From an uncultured bacterium (GTDB lineage Bacteria; Cyanobacteriota; Vampirovibrionia; Gastranaerophilales; Gastranaerophilaceae): a stretch of 27,113 bases of DNA. This document shows, one piece after another, positions 14,103-21,419 of the stretch (positions are counted from its first letter, which is position 1; the number at the start of each line of letters is the position of its first letter). The stretch is from the NCBI GenBank assembly GCA_900554385.1, contig USHE01000003.1:1-27113 (forward strand). The letters are read 5' to 3'. Both the position numbers and the translations under genes were made by a program. The notes beneath the pieces were generated by a model. That model was not told the origin of the DNA and searched no databases. It saw nothing but the letters and a program-made list of their open reading frames with translations.

Positions 14103-14672
14103 TTATGTTGCGGGCTTGACCGGCATTTGACGAAGTGCAAATTCACAACCGCAATAGCTCTGTCGGTAAAGATTCAAGTTTCTTGAAATCTGATTTGTCT
14201 TTAAAAATCCGTCTTGTTTTTTGAAATTAATATCCAGATAATTAAGTCCGTATTCCTGTGCAATTTCTTTCCCGAGTGAGGATAGGAGTGCGAAGTTTTT
14301 GTGCGGGCTGATTACAATAGAGGTCGTGAAATTTTTTATTCCTTTTTCTTTGCAAAGCTGTGCTGTTTTATCAAGCCGGAGTTTAAAGCATTCAATGCAG
14401 CGTTTCCCTTTTTCAGGTTCGTTTTCAAGTCCTTTTGCGCAGTCAAAAAATTTTTCTCTTTCGTATTCCCCTTCAATTAATTCTACTCCGTAGTGTTTGC
14501 ATAAAGTTCTTTCAGCCTCAAGTCGTTTTTGATATTCTGAGTCAGGATAAATATTCGGATTATAAAAATAAACGCTGACGGAATATCCCGCATCTGTTAA
14601 GTAAGATACGGGATATGCTGAACATATTGCGCAACAGGCATGTAGAATAATTTTATCTTTTTTCTGCTCCAT
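14103..14672 (-). CDS. queH: Epoxyqueuosine reductase QueH
   Basis: Last step of queuosine synthesis: reduction of epoxyqueuosine in tRNA, by the B12-independent enzyme (formerly DUF208). Cysteines for an iron-sulfur centre and adjacent metal are seen as C13-C14 (LHACCAIC), C92 and C95 (RCIECF) and C174/C176 (YCGC). The segments YFYNPNIYPDSEY, the LD-x-NFKKQDG stretch and the end YRQSYCGCEFAL are typical. At 189 residues it is near family length. It overlaps the preceding VKOR-fusion gene by 20 bases, so it is expected to be translated from the same transcript. The cobalamin-dependent QueG is the alternative enzyme type, and nothing here resembles QueG. Confidence 0.92.
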   Translation of the reverse strand: MEQKKDKIILHACCAICSAYPVSYLTDAGYSVSVYFYNPNIYPDSEYQKRLEAERTLCKHYGVELIEGEYEREKFFDCAKGLENEPEKGKRCIECFKLRLDKTAQLCKEKGIKNFTTSIVISPHKNFALLSSLGKEIAQEYGLNYLDINFKKQDGFLKTNQISRNLNLYRQSYCGCEFALRQMPVKPAT

Positions 14673-15861
14673 TTTCTATTGCCCATTTCTTTAAATCATT
14701 ATAAGTTCTTATGCCTACGTAGACATCATTTCCAATTTTTGAACTTGGTGTTCCGTTAAGTCCTTGTTTGTATGCTTCATCAATCTCTGCGAGAATTTCC
14801 TTATCTATTTCAGGGCTTTCTGCGTCTTTTTTCAACTGTTCCATGTTAAGCCCCAGAGCTTCCGCAACTTTTAGCATCTTTTCCATATCAAACGGTTCAT
14901 TGGCTGGAATATTATCGAAAAATGCAGTATCAATATCCCAGAATTTCCCTTGTTTTTTTGCGGCAAGTGCGTATTTTGCCATTGTGCAAGACCCTTCGTG
15001 GAAAGGTTGTGTCAGGTATTTGTTGCATTCTGTGTCAAGTATAAGGTTTTTGTGAACTATTTTTATATTTTTTAATTCTTTTGCAAGTTTATATAACATT
15101 CTGTCATGAACTTTGCATATAGGACAGCGGAAGTCCGTGTAAGTGTATAAAATAACTTTTGCATTTTCGTCCCCGAGAACATTTCCTGATACAGGATATT
15201 TATTATGTTCAGGTTTTGTGAATTCGTCAAATGCTCTTGCGTGTTTCACCTGCGGTGCAAATTTCATTGTAACTGTCGTGTAAGACAATCCTGCACCTGC
15301 AATTAGCATTACAACTATAAATGCAATAAGATAAGCTTTATTTTTTAGTGCGTCAAAAAAGTCTGTAAAACTTTGTTTGAATGCTTTGACTATCCCTCCG
15401 TTTTTAAAATCAAGAGCAATAAGTCCTATAAGTAGGTTAAGTATATATGTGAATGCGCATAGAATACATAATTTTCCTATGTCAAACAGGCTTACACACA
15501 GCAAAATCATTGATATTGTAAATGAAATTATACCTAATGCACCAATATAATCGAGCGGATTTTTGAATACTTCCATAAACTTAAACAGTTTAATATTTTT
15601 AAGTTTATCCGCAGCGAGCATAAGAAACATAAATGCATATAAAAACATTCCCCAATATGCTAAAGGAATTCCGAAAAATTGTGATTCGGTTGTTTTTGCA
15701 ATTCCGTCGCAGTCGATAAACTCGTTTACTGTGCAGAAACTTGCCAGAGCATAAGGGTTGAAATTAGCATCGTAATAAACTTTAGCAAGTTCAATTGTTG
15801 TTATAAAACCGATAAGCGCAAGTATAAAAATCCATATTTTTTTCATACGTGTATTTTCCAT
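14653..15861 (-). CDS. VKOR-thioredoxin fusion, disulfide-forming enzyme
   Basis: Inner-membrane enzyme that makes protein disulfides outside the cytoplasm and passes electrons to quinone, doing the work of DsbA plus DsbB in one chain. The VKOR domain covers about residues 8-152, with four to five membrane spans, the loop pair C43/C51 (CTVNEFIDC) and the quinone-site pair C132/C135 (CILC). Another span at about 177-195 leads to a DsbA-like thioredoxin domain with CPIC (C246, C249) and the cis-Pro motif TP at 371-372. Two extra cysteines (C279, C292) are present. AGGAGAA nine bases before the ATG at 15861 supports MENTRMKK as the start. VKOR-Trx fusions are typical of cyanobacteria and some anaerobes. 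It is followed by queH, overlapping 20 bases. Confidence 0.92.
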   Translation of the reverse strand: MENTRMKKIWIFILALIGFITTIELAKVYYDANFNPYALASFCTVNEFIDCDGIAKTTESQFFGIPLAYWGMFLYAFMFLMLAADKLKNIKLFKFMEVFKNPLDYIGALGIISFTISMILLCVSLFDIGKLCILCAFTYILNLLIGLIALDFKNGGIVKAFKQSFTDFFDALKNKAYLIAFIVVMLIAGAGLSYTTVTMKFAPQVKHARAFDEFTKPEHNKYPVSGNVLGDENAKVILYTYTDFRCPICKVHDRMLYKLAKELKNIKIVHKNLILDTECNKYLTQPFHEGSCTMAKYALAAKKQGKFWDIDTAFFDNIPANEPFDMEKMLKVAEALGLNMEQLKKDAESPEIDKEILAEIDEAYKQGLNGTPSSKIGNDVYVGIRTYNDLKKWAIENGAEKR

Positions 15862-15888
15862 TATAAAGTTCTCCTATTCTATAGGGCT

Positions 15889-15917
15889 ATTTTACAATTT
15901 TTATAAGTATAAATCAA
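15889..15917 (-). promoter_or_regulatory. Promoter for the VKOR fusion-queH transcript
   Basis: On the minus strand TTGATT (15912-15917) and TAAAAT (15889-15894) are 17 bases apart. The expected start is near 15882, giving a leader of about 20 bases with AGGAGAA. Confidence 0.65.
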
Positions 15918-15934
15918 TACCGTAAAGTATAACA

Positions 15935-15963
15935 TTGCGCTAAATGTGTTTTTTATATATAAT
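15935..15963 (+). promoter_or_regulatory. Promoter for the GspE-N-like gene (leaderless)
   Basis: TTGCGC (15935-15940) and TATAAT (15958-15963) are 17 bases apart, and the -10 ends seven bases before GTG 15971. There is no Shine-Dalgarno site. The ATG at 15944 that would lengthen the ORF lies inside the spacer and is rejected. Confidence 0.65.
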
Positions 15964-15970
15964 ACACATT

Positions 15971-16723
15971 GTGAAAAAGAACTTGTTTGAATTATTTATA
16001 GGAAAACTTTTTGCATTGCCGTTATGGGTAAAGCAGGCTGTGTATTACAAACTTTTTCTTAATATGCAGGAAAATTACTGCGAACGTTTTGTTATAAAAA
16101 ATGCAGACAATCTTTTTGCTTTATATAATCCTGTTGTAACGTTTAAAGGTAAGACTGAACTATGGGACAGAAAAAGCGGGCTTGATACAAATATATATAA
16201 TTTTTTACGTCTTTGTATTGAAGGATACAGTATTCTGGAAATTTCGGTTAATACTTTTCTCTCTGTTGAAGAAGTCGCAAAACACTTTATATTCTGTTTG
16301 GAGCAAAATTATATAGAAAAGCCTGATAACGATGAAATTTATGCTATGGGCGGGTTCATTGCGGGTAAATTTAGAACGGGCGATTATTACAGAATTAATG
16401 GCTCAATTACAATTGACCAGCTTGAGCAGGCAGTAATGACGCAAAGAAACCTTGATGACAGAATGGAACATAAATTGTTCGGAAAAATTTTGGTTGAACT
16501 GGGTTTCATTACAGAAAAAAATATCCAAACCTTATTTACACTTAAGACAGATGCAAAAAGACGCTTTATTCTGGATTATTCTTTAGTCCCGAAAAGTGAA
16601 CTTGTTCAATCTGATAAAGATAAGCTGGAGGCAAAAATAGGGCTGTTGGAAAAGGAAAATGAAGCTTTAAAACGGAAAATGACTCATTTATTGCATTTTA
16701 TAAAGCAAAATGAGGATGAATAA
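15971..16723 (+). CDS. Protein with a GspE/PilB N-terminal-like domain and a C-terminal coiled coil
   Basis: From GTG 15971 the product is 250 residues. The first 30 are hydrophobic and basic without a clear cut site. Residues about 60-120 look like a small winged-helix type region (LWDRKSGLDTNIYNFLRLC then ILEISVNTFLSVEEVAKHF). Residues about 147-190 match the helical domain at the N-terminus of type II secretion and type IV pilus ATPases (ITIDQLEQAVMTQ ... LFGKILVELGFITEKNIQTL). Residues about 212-245 form a coiled coil (DKLEAKIGLLEKENEALKRK). No ATPase domain follows, so it is a stand-alone adaptor-like protein. This domain binds c-di-GMP in some relatives, but I cannot confirm the binding residues. 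The start rests on the leaderless promoter. Role unknown. Confidence 0.7.
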   Translation: MKKNLFELFIGKLFALPLWVKQAVYYKLFLNMQENYCERFVIKNADNLFALYNPVVTFKGKTELWDRKSGLDTNIYNFLRLCIEGYSILEISVNTFLSVEEVAKHFIFCLEQNYIEKPDNDEIYAMGGFIAGKFRTGDYYRINGSITIDQLEQAVMTQRNLDDRMEHKLFGKILVELGFITEKNIQTLFTLKTDAKRRFILDYSLVPKSELVQSDKDKLEAKIGLLEKENEALKRKMTHLLHFIKQNEDE

Positions 16724-16750
16724 ATTCTGAATAAAACTTTTTAATCATTA

Positions 16751-16892
16751 GACCCTGAAACGAGTTTAGTGTGACTCAGGGGGGGGGATTCGTTATTTTA
16801 TTCAGTATTTTGTGCGATGAGCTAAGTGACTCGTCATTCCGAACTTGTTTTGGAATCTTTTAGTTGGTAATAGTTCGGACTAAGTTCAGGAT
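16751..16892. repeat. Composite intergenic repeat cluster with a G9 tract
   Basis: Unit 16751-16775 is a degenerate copy of the GACCCTGAAACGAG type; 16835-16859 is the CATTCCGAAC-type palindrome; and about 16873-16892 (GGACTAAGTTCAGGATGAC) is a further partial copy. Between them lies a run of nine G (16779-16787). The 193-base gap contains no gene that I can see. Confidence 0.65.
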
Positions 16893-16916
16893 GACAGGGC
16901 AGAGTATTTGTAATTT

Positions 16917-18080
16917 TTAGCGTTCTTTGATTTTAATTTTATTGCCCATGTATTCTTTTGCTTGGGCATTGTAGCCGACTAATTGGTTTTCAATATATTT
17001 CTGTAATGTTATTTGGGGATTTTTTAGTTTTTGGTAACTTTTGGTGCATTCTGCCCTTAAAAGTTCAACTCCTCTATTATAAACATGCTGTGCTGTATTA
17101 ATAATACTTTGCGGAATGTTATGCTTGGACATTTTTGAGGCAACAGAAATGTCAAATAGTCTGCGTTTGCTTAGTCCGCTCATTTCTCTGCCTTTTAAAG
17201 ATTTGTTATTTGTCATTTTGCAGATTGCGGCTTCGTATTTTTTGTTTTTTAATGCCCAAACAAGTCCCTGTGTGTTTTCAATAATGGCAGTCCCCTTATT
17301 GAATGTCATATCCAGCAAAGCTTCTTTAATACTTTGCGGGAGTTTATCGTAGTTTTTCTTTCCGCCCATAATATCCCAGAGGTTTTCTTCCATTTTAAGC
17401 ATGTCATTTACAAAAAGTTCCAGAACTTCTTTGTTTGTGAGATTTTTCTTCTCTCCTGCTTTGTAAAGGTGTCCTATACCTATGGTTAGATGTCCTTCAT
17501 CATCTCTGTATGGTGTATTGTGAAATTTGTTGTCAGAAAAGTTTTTTCCGTCTTCAATTTGTTTTAATTTTTTTACAAAATCAACGCTTACACCTAATGC
17601 TGTTGCTGCATCTGAAAGATTGTTTATATTTTTGGCGGTTCTTGTAGGTGGAATTTTTAAGACATCACCTATTTGCAACTTTGTTGCGCTGTTTTTATCA
17701 AGACCGTTAATCATAAGGATTGTTCGTTCTTCCACGTTGTATTTTTCCGCTAAAGTTGAGGGGTGTTCGCCTTTTTGTAATTTGTGGGCTGGATTGTTTC
17801 TAGTCTTAATAAAACGACTTCTTTGCTGTTCGAGCTTGATTTCGTCGTCAGATATTTCGCTCATCATAGGAATTTCGTTACGGTTTGTGTTTCCGCCGGT
17901 TGGCATTCTCAAAATTTGTCCAATGGAAAGAGAATTGTCTTTTAAGCCGTTTGCCTTTTTTAGTTCGTCAACAGAAACTCCCATTGATTTGGCGATTGAA
18001 TACAATGTTTCTCCAGCCTTTACTTTATGTCCTTTGGGCTGTTGCTGTGTTATATTAAAGTTGAAATTTATTTCTGTCAC
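16917..18080 (-). CDS. LysM-LysM-GH24 lysozyme (T4 lysozyme-like)
   Basis: Muramidase cutting the N-acetylmuramic acid-N-acetylglucosamine bond. LysM 1 is at about 17-60 (HKVKAGETLYSIAKSMGVSV ... LSIGQILRMP) and LysM 2 at about 98-144 (HKLQKGEHPSTLAEKYNV ... LQIGDVLKIP). The GH24 domain spans about 165-330, with the T4-lysozyme triad E176 (QIEDG), D193 (YRDDEG) and T199 (LTIGIGH), and SGLSKRRLFDI matching the late helix. A tail of 50-60 residues follows. No signal peptide or membrane segment is present. The start is GTG 18080, preceded by GAGGACTACA. It follows the amidase gene by 12 bases in the same direction, so both are made together. GH24 is common in phages, but no other phage gene is near. 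Confidence 0.88.
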   Translation of the reverse strand: MTEINFNFNITQQQPKGHKVKAGETLYSIAKSMGVSVDELKKANGLKDNSLSIGQILRMPTGGNTNRNEIPMMSEISDDEIKLEQQRSRFIKTRNNPAHKLQKGEHPSTLAEKYNVEERTILMINGLDKNSATKLQIGDVLKIPPTRTAKNINNLSDAATALGVSVDFVKKLKQIEDGKNFSDNKFHNTPYRDDEGHLTIGIGHLYKAGEKKNLTNKEVLELFVNDMLKMEENLWDIMGGKKNYDKLPQSIKEALLDMTFNKGTAIIENTQGLVWALKNKKYEAAICKMTNNKSLKGREMSGLSKRRLFDISVASKMSKHNIPQSIINTAQHVYNRGVELLRAECTKSYQKLKNPQITLQKYIENQLVGYNAQAKEYMGNKIKIKER

Positions 18081-18092
18081 TGTAGTCCTCTT

Positions 18093-19955
18093 TTAGTTCA
18101 GCATTGTTTCTTCAATTGCATCTGCTATGCATTGCGCGTATTTTTTCTGGTCGTAATCTGATAGCAGTGAATTTGTGATTTTTTCATTTGCTATGTTGCC
18201 TATTTCAAGCAAAGATGACGGGATTCCTTTTGCTGCACGGTTAACGTATAAATTGTCTTTATCAGGAGTCGGGGTTAATGCTATAAAGCCTTGATTTACG
18301 TGTTTATTGATATTATCGGCAAGTTCTTTATCAATATCTTTTGTGTATCTTACCGTACATTTTTTAGTGTCAGGTTTGTCTTTGGCAGATTCAACGTGAA
18401 CAGATAAAAACAGCATATCTGACTTATCTGTAGAATTCATTAAATCTCGGACATTATCATCACCTTTTTTGCCTGCTAGCATGTTTTCAAGATATTTTTG
18501 AGCGTGCATGCCGCCGTTTTTTACTGCTCCGGAAACTATAACCACTTGTGCGCCTCGATTTCTTAAATTATCGGAGATTTTTTCCACGTAACTTTGTGCA
18601 ACACGCCATTCTTCTATCGGCATTTCTTCACCTTCGGCGTTTTTGACAGAGAGGACTGTTCCTGCGTCAAAGAAACCATTTTTTTGCTGATATCCGCCGT
18701 GTCCCGGGTTTAGTATAACTACTTTTCCCGATAGATTACCGTCAGTTGTCGGTTCAAGCACTTCTGTTACGGCTTCAAGTTTTTTTGTTTCTGTATTGTA
18801 ATTTGGCAGTGGTCTTACGATAAACGGATCTTTTACATCTTTAAAGCCCTTATCTCGTTTACCTCCGCTTAATGCCCAGGATTTTAATGTCCCTGCATTT
18901 ACGAAATTACCGTCACGGTCTTTTATTGTTGTCATAGTCGTTGGTGTAATGTCTTTACTTTTGCCTCCGTTTGTCGAGTGGAAAATTTCGTTCGGGTAAA
19001 CTTTTCCGCTCAAATGAGAAGCGTTGCTTCCTGTATTATCTGTTCTCGCTTGATTGCGGCTTGCCGGACCTTCAGCTAGGTCAGGATGTATAATTCCGTT
19101 AATAATTCTGTCCATTTTTTTTGTGGAAACAAATCCCCAGGAATCAAATTCTTCATTCAGATTGTTAATGAATTCTTCTCTCTGTTCTCTGTTTTTAATC
19201 CCTTTTTTTTCTGCGACTAAATCATAAATTTTTGTCATTGCAGATTTTCTAGCTTCTTTGTCGCTGCTCCATTCATCAGAAATCATGTTTATTAAGCTTT
19301 TGCCATATTTCTCCTGAAATTTTTCAACGACATCTATCACATTGGTTTTGTTAATTTGGTTAAACACATTATCGAAAGCTTCTTTGCCTACCGCTCCTTT
19401 GTAATCATCTGCAGCTTCTTCAAGTTTATCTGCAATGTCTTCCGCTGTAAGTGGTTTCGCCTGTTCCGTTTTGGGTTGAGGTTTCGTTATAGGAGTTTGT
19501 GCCGAGTTTGTTGCAGGCTGTTTTACTGTTGTGTCTTGTGTTTGGGTAGGATGTGTATTTTTGTTATTTTGTGGAAATATGTAAAAATATTCATCCTTTT
19601 GCGGTTTGTAATCTTTTGGTATCCCGTTTAGGGTACAAAGTTGTTCTAATGTCATTCCGTTTTTTCTGGCAATTGAGGCGAGTCCCATTCCTGAGTCGAT
19701 TTTTGCAGTTGGAATATTTTTAATTCGTTGCCCTTTTTGTAATGTGTCCTTCGTCAAACCTGTCATGTTTTTAAAATCAGTCAGTGACATGTTGAATTTT
19801 TTTGCGATAGAAGTTAAGGTTTTGTCGTCACTGCTTACGCTGACAATAAATTCACCATTTTCTTTGGCTTCACGTTTGATTTTTTCTGAATCTGTACCGG
19901 TTTGAGTTCCGTTAGTACCTCTGGTTTTGGAACTTATTTCAATTTTTAAATTCAT
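18093..19955 (-). CDS. LysM-containing N-acetylmuramoyl-L-alanine amidase (Amidase_3)
   Basis: Zinc amidase that removes stem peptides from N-acetylmuramic acid. In the 620-residue protein, two degenerate LysM domains lie at about 35-81 and 83-128, then a Thr/Gln/Pro-rich linker (about 132-168), a helical region (about 170-290) of unknown type, a long linker, and Amidase_3 at about 410-617. Likely zinc ligands are H419 (NPGHGG), E448 or E449 (PIEEW) and H520 (SVHVES), with catalytic E584 (SLLEIGNIAN). There is no signal peptide, so export is unexplained. GAAGGATG precedes the ATG at 19955. The GH24 lysozyme gene follows 12 bases after, so one transcript encodes enzymes that cut both glycan and peptide links. 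Confidence 0.9.
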   Translation of the reverse strand: MNLKIEISSKTRGTNGTQTGTDSEKIKREAKENGEFIVSVSSDDKTLTSIAKKFNMSLTDFKNMTGLTKDTLQKGQRIKNIPTAKIDSGMGLASIARKNGMTLEQLCTLNGIPKDYKPQKDEYFYIFPQNNKNTHPTQTQDTTVKQPATNSAQTPITKPQPKTEQAKPLTAEDIADKLEEAADDYKGAVGKEAFDNVFNQINKTNVIDVVEKFQEKYGKSLINMISDEWSSDKEARKSAMTKIYDLVAEKKGIKNREQREEFINNLNEEFDSWGFVSTKKMDRIINGIIHPDLAEGPASRNQARTDNTGSNASHLSGKVYPNEIFHSTNGGKSKDITPTTMTTIKDRDGNFVNAGTLKSWALSGGKRDKGFKDVKDPFIVRPLPNYNTETKKLEAVTEVLEPTTDGNLSGKVVILNPGHGGYQQKNGFFDAGTVLSVKNAEGEEMPIEEWRVAQSYVEKISDNLRNRGAQVVIVSGAVKNGGMHAQKYLENMLAGKKGDDNVRDLMNSTDKSDMLFLSVHVESAKDKPDTKKCTVRYTKDIDKELADNINKHVNQGFIALTPTPDKDNLYVNRAAKGIPSSLLEIGNIANEKITNSLLSDYDQKKYAQCIADAIEETMLN

Positions 19956-20020
19956 AGTTCATCCTTCTAAACTTCTACACGTAAAAAATAACGGTATTTT
20001 AAAAATAAACTTTAAAAAAT

Positions 20021-20031
20021 ACAGTCACTGT
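20021..20031. promoter_or_regulatory. Short perfect palindrome upstream of the amidase-lysozyme operon
   Basis: ACAGTCACTGT is a perfect 5+1+5 dyad, 66 bases before the amidase start, in an otherwise AT-only gap. Operator-like, but short; no regulator is known. Confidence 0.3.
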
Positions 20032-20033
20032 GT

Positions 20034-20055
20034 AAAAAAACTTTACAATAAGTTT
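20034..20055 (-). terminator. Weak terminator at the end of upp
   Basis: On the minus strand AAACTT and AAGTTT pair around ATTGTA, followed by more T residues. The stem is only six AT-rich pairs and overlaps the upp stop codon, so efficiency is doubtful; read-through into the amidase operon is possible. Confidence 0.4.
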
Positions 20056-20705
20056 TATGTGTTAAAAATCCTATCGCCTGCGTCGCCCATTCCGGGTACG
20101 ATATACCCCTTATCGTTCAGGTAATCATCGACTGCTGCAGTTGTTATTTCAATATCAGGATAATGTTTTTGAATATTTTCAATTCCTTCCGGTGCTGCAA
20201 TAATACAAATAATTTTTATATTATCAATAGGAATACCTTTATCCGCATAAAGTTTAATCGCTTCAATAAGCGTATTTCCTGTTGCAAGCATCGGGTCTGT
20301 CAGGTAAATATAGAAGTTTCCCGGATTAGGTGCTTCCATCGGCACTTTGTTGTAATACCAAACCGGTTTTAAGGTTTTTTCATCTCTGTACATTCCGATA
20401 TGTCTAATGCAGGCTTGCGGAAGGATATCAATTGCTTCATCCGTAAATATAAGTCCGGCACGAAGAATGGGAGAGATTATAAGATTGATATCAGGGTCAA
20501 TGACCTTTGTTTTGAATGTAGTTAAAGGGGTTGTCACTTCTTGTTCTACCAGCGGAAGATTTTTTGAGGCTACATATAAAAGACATCTGGTGATTTTTCT
20601 TGTCGCAATTCTCACTCCTTGTGAAGTTGTATTTTTATCCCGCATTACTTTTAAATTTTCAAGTACAACAGGGTTTGTAATAATATTGATTTTTTCTTTA
20701 TTCAT
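20055..20705 (-). CDS. upp: Uracil phosphoribosyltransferase
   Basis: Salvages uracil to UMP with PRPP. The 216-residue protein (about 208 is usual) shows ISPILRAGL (family substrate loop), the PRPP-binding DPMLATGNT and the uracil-binding C-terminal GYIVPGMGDAGDRIFNT. The opening NPVVLENLKVMRDKNTTSQGVR corresponds to the standard HPLVKHKLTLMRD-type start. Its ATG at 20705 overlaps the last eight bases of the MCE-domain gene, without a clear ribosome site of its own, so translation is probably coupled to that gene. Very secure. Confidence 0.96.
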   Translation of the reverse strand: MNKEKINIITNPVVLENLKVMRDKNTTSQGVRIATRKITRCLLYVASKNLPLVEQEVTTPLTTFKTKVIDPDINLIISPILRAGLIFTDEAIDILPQACIRHIGMYRDEKTLKPVWYYNKVPMEAPNPGNFYIYLTDPMLATGNTLIEAIKLYADKGIPIDNIKIICIIAAPEGIENIQKHYPDIEITTAAVDDYLNDKGYIVPGMGDAGDRIFNT

Positions 20706-21327
20706 TTTTCAAATCCTTCAATTTCTTTTTAATATCCTGTCTGTTTTGTTGTAAGTTATCTATCAAAATATTGAGTTCATCTAAATCATCTTTATTCTTT
20801 TGCAATGAGGCATGTCCTTTTTTAGGCATAAACCCTCCCATTTCGCTTGCAAAATGCGAACCTCTTATTATCATAGAACCCAATTTGTCAAACATATCAT
20901 CAATAAGACCGATAGAATCATTTAATCTCATCGGACGCTTGGTCACAATAAGTTTGTTTGTTGCAAGGCTTTGTTCGTTTGGCGGGTATATTTCGATTGA
21001 TTTCGAACCGCCAAGTCCGTTAAATTCCACGGTTACTATCGCCCCTTTTGGGATTGAAGTGTTTTTGTCGCTAAGGATAAATTTTACGTAAACAGTGTCG
21101 CCAACTATTTTAACCTTTTCAACGTGTCCGATTGGAACGCCCATCATTCTGACAGGTGAGCCGACAATAATTCCGTCTACGTCCTGTAGAAATATTTGAT
21201 ATGTTTTAAGCTCTTTTTTCTCTTTGTAATTATGATATCTAATGCCAAATATTACAAGACTAATTATAAGAATCCATATTATGGCTTCTGCCCATTGAAG
21301 AAGTTTAAATTTGTCTTTGATATTCAT
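20698..21327 (-). CDS. MlaD/MCE-domain lipid-transport protein
   Basis: MCE proteins form periplasmic rings that pass phospholipids between membranes together with an ABC permease. The 209-residue protein has one N-terminal membrane anchor (about 13-30, WAEAIIWILIISLVIFGI), one MCE domain (about 39-120) with VDGIIVGSPVRMMGVPIGHV, IPKGAIVTVEFNGLGGSKSIEI, and a C-terminal coiled coil (about 178-206). The MlaEF partners are not in the window. An extended -10 (TGCTATAAT) ends seven bases before its ATG at 21327 with no ribosome site, so a leaderless mRNA is likely. It implies a double-membrane envelope. upp overlaps its end. Confidence 0.85.
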   Translation of the reverse strand: MNIKDKFKLLQWAEAIIWILIISLVIFGIRYHNYKEKKELKTYQIFLQDVDGIIVGSPVRMMGVPIGHVEKVKIVGDTVYVKFILSDKNTSIPKGAIVTVEFNGLGGSKSIEIYPPNEQSLATNKLIVTKRPMRLNDSIGLIDDMFDKLGSMIIRGSHFASEMGGFMPKKGHASLQKNKDDLDELNILIDNLQQNRQDIKKKLKDLKNE

Positions 21328-21334
21328 GGCTTTA

Positions 21335-21343
21335 ATTATAGCA
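21335..21343 (-). promoter_or_regulatory. Extended -10 promoter for the MCE gene (leaderless)
   Basis: On the minus strand TGCTATAAT is a full extended -10 element; the TATAAT (21335-21340) lies seven bases before ATG (21325-21327). A weak TCGCAA -35 is 17 bases upstream. No Shine-Dalgarno site is present. Confidence 0.6.
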
Positions 21344-21419
21344 TGATTTTTGCTACTTGCGAAAATTTTTTTTATATATTATTATTAAGTTAATAAAAAT
21401 AAAGAAATGAGGTTTACAT

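Noticed and set aside
16917..18080. Prophage remnant suggested by the T4 lysozyme-like domain
   Set aside because: There are no phage structural, replication or integrase genes nearby, and the gene has two LysM domains and an amidase partner.
17527..18096. Long ORF opposite the LysM-lysozyme gene
   Set aside because: It is the reverse strand of a well-supported gene and matches no family; the same applies to other antisense frames in the window.
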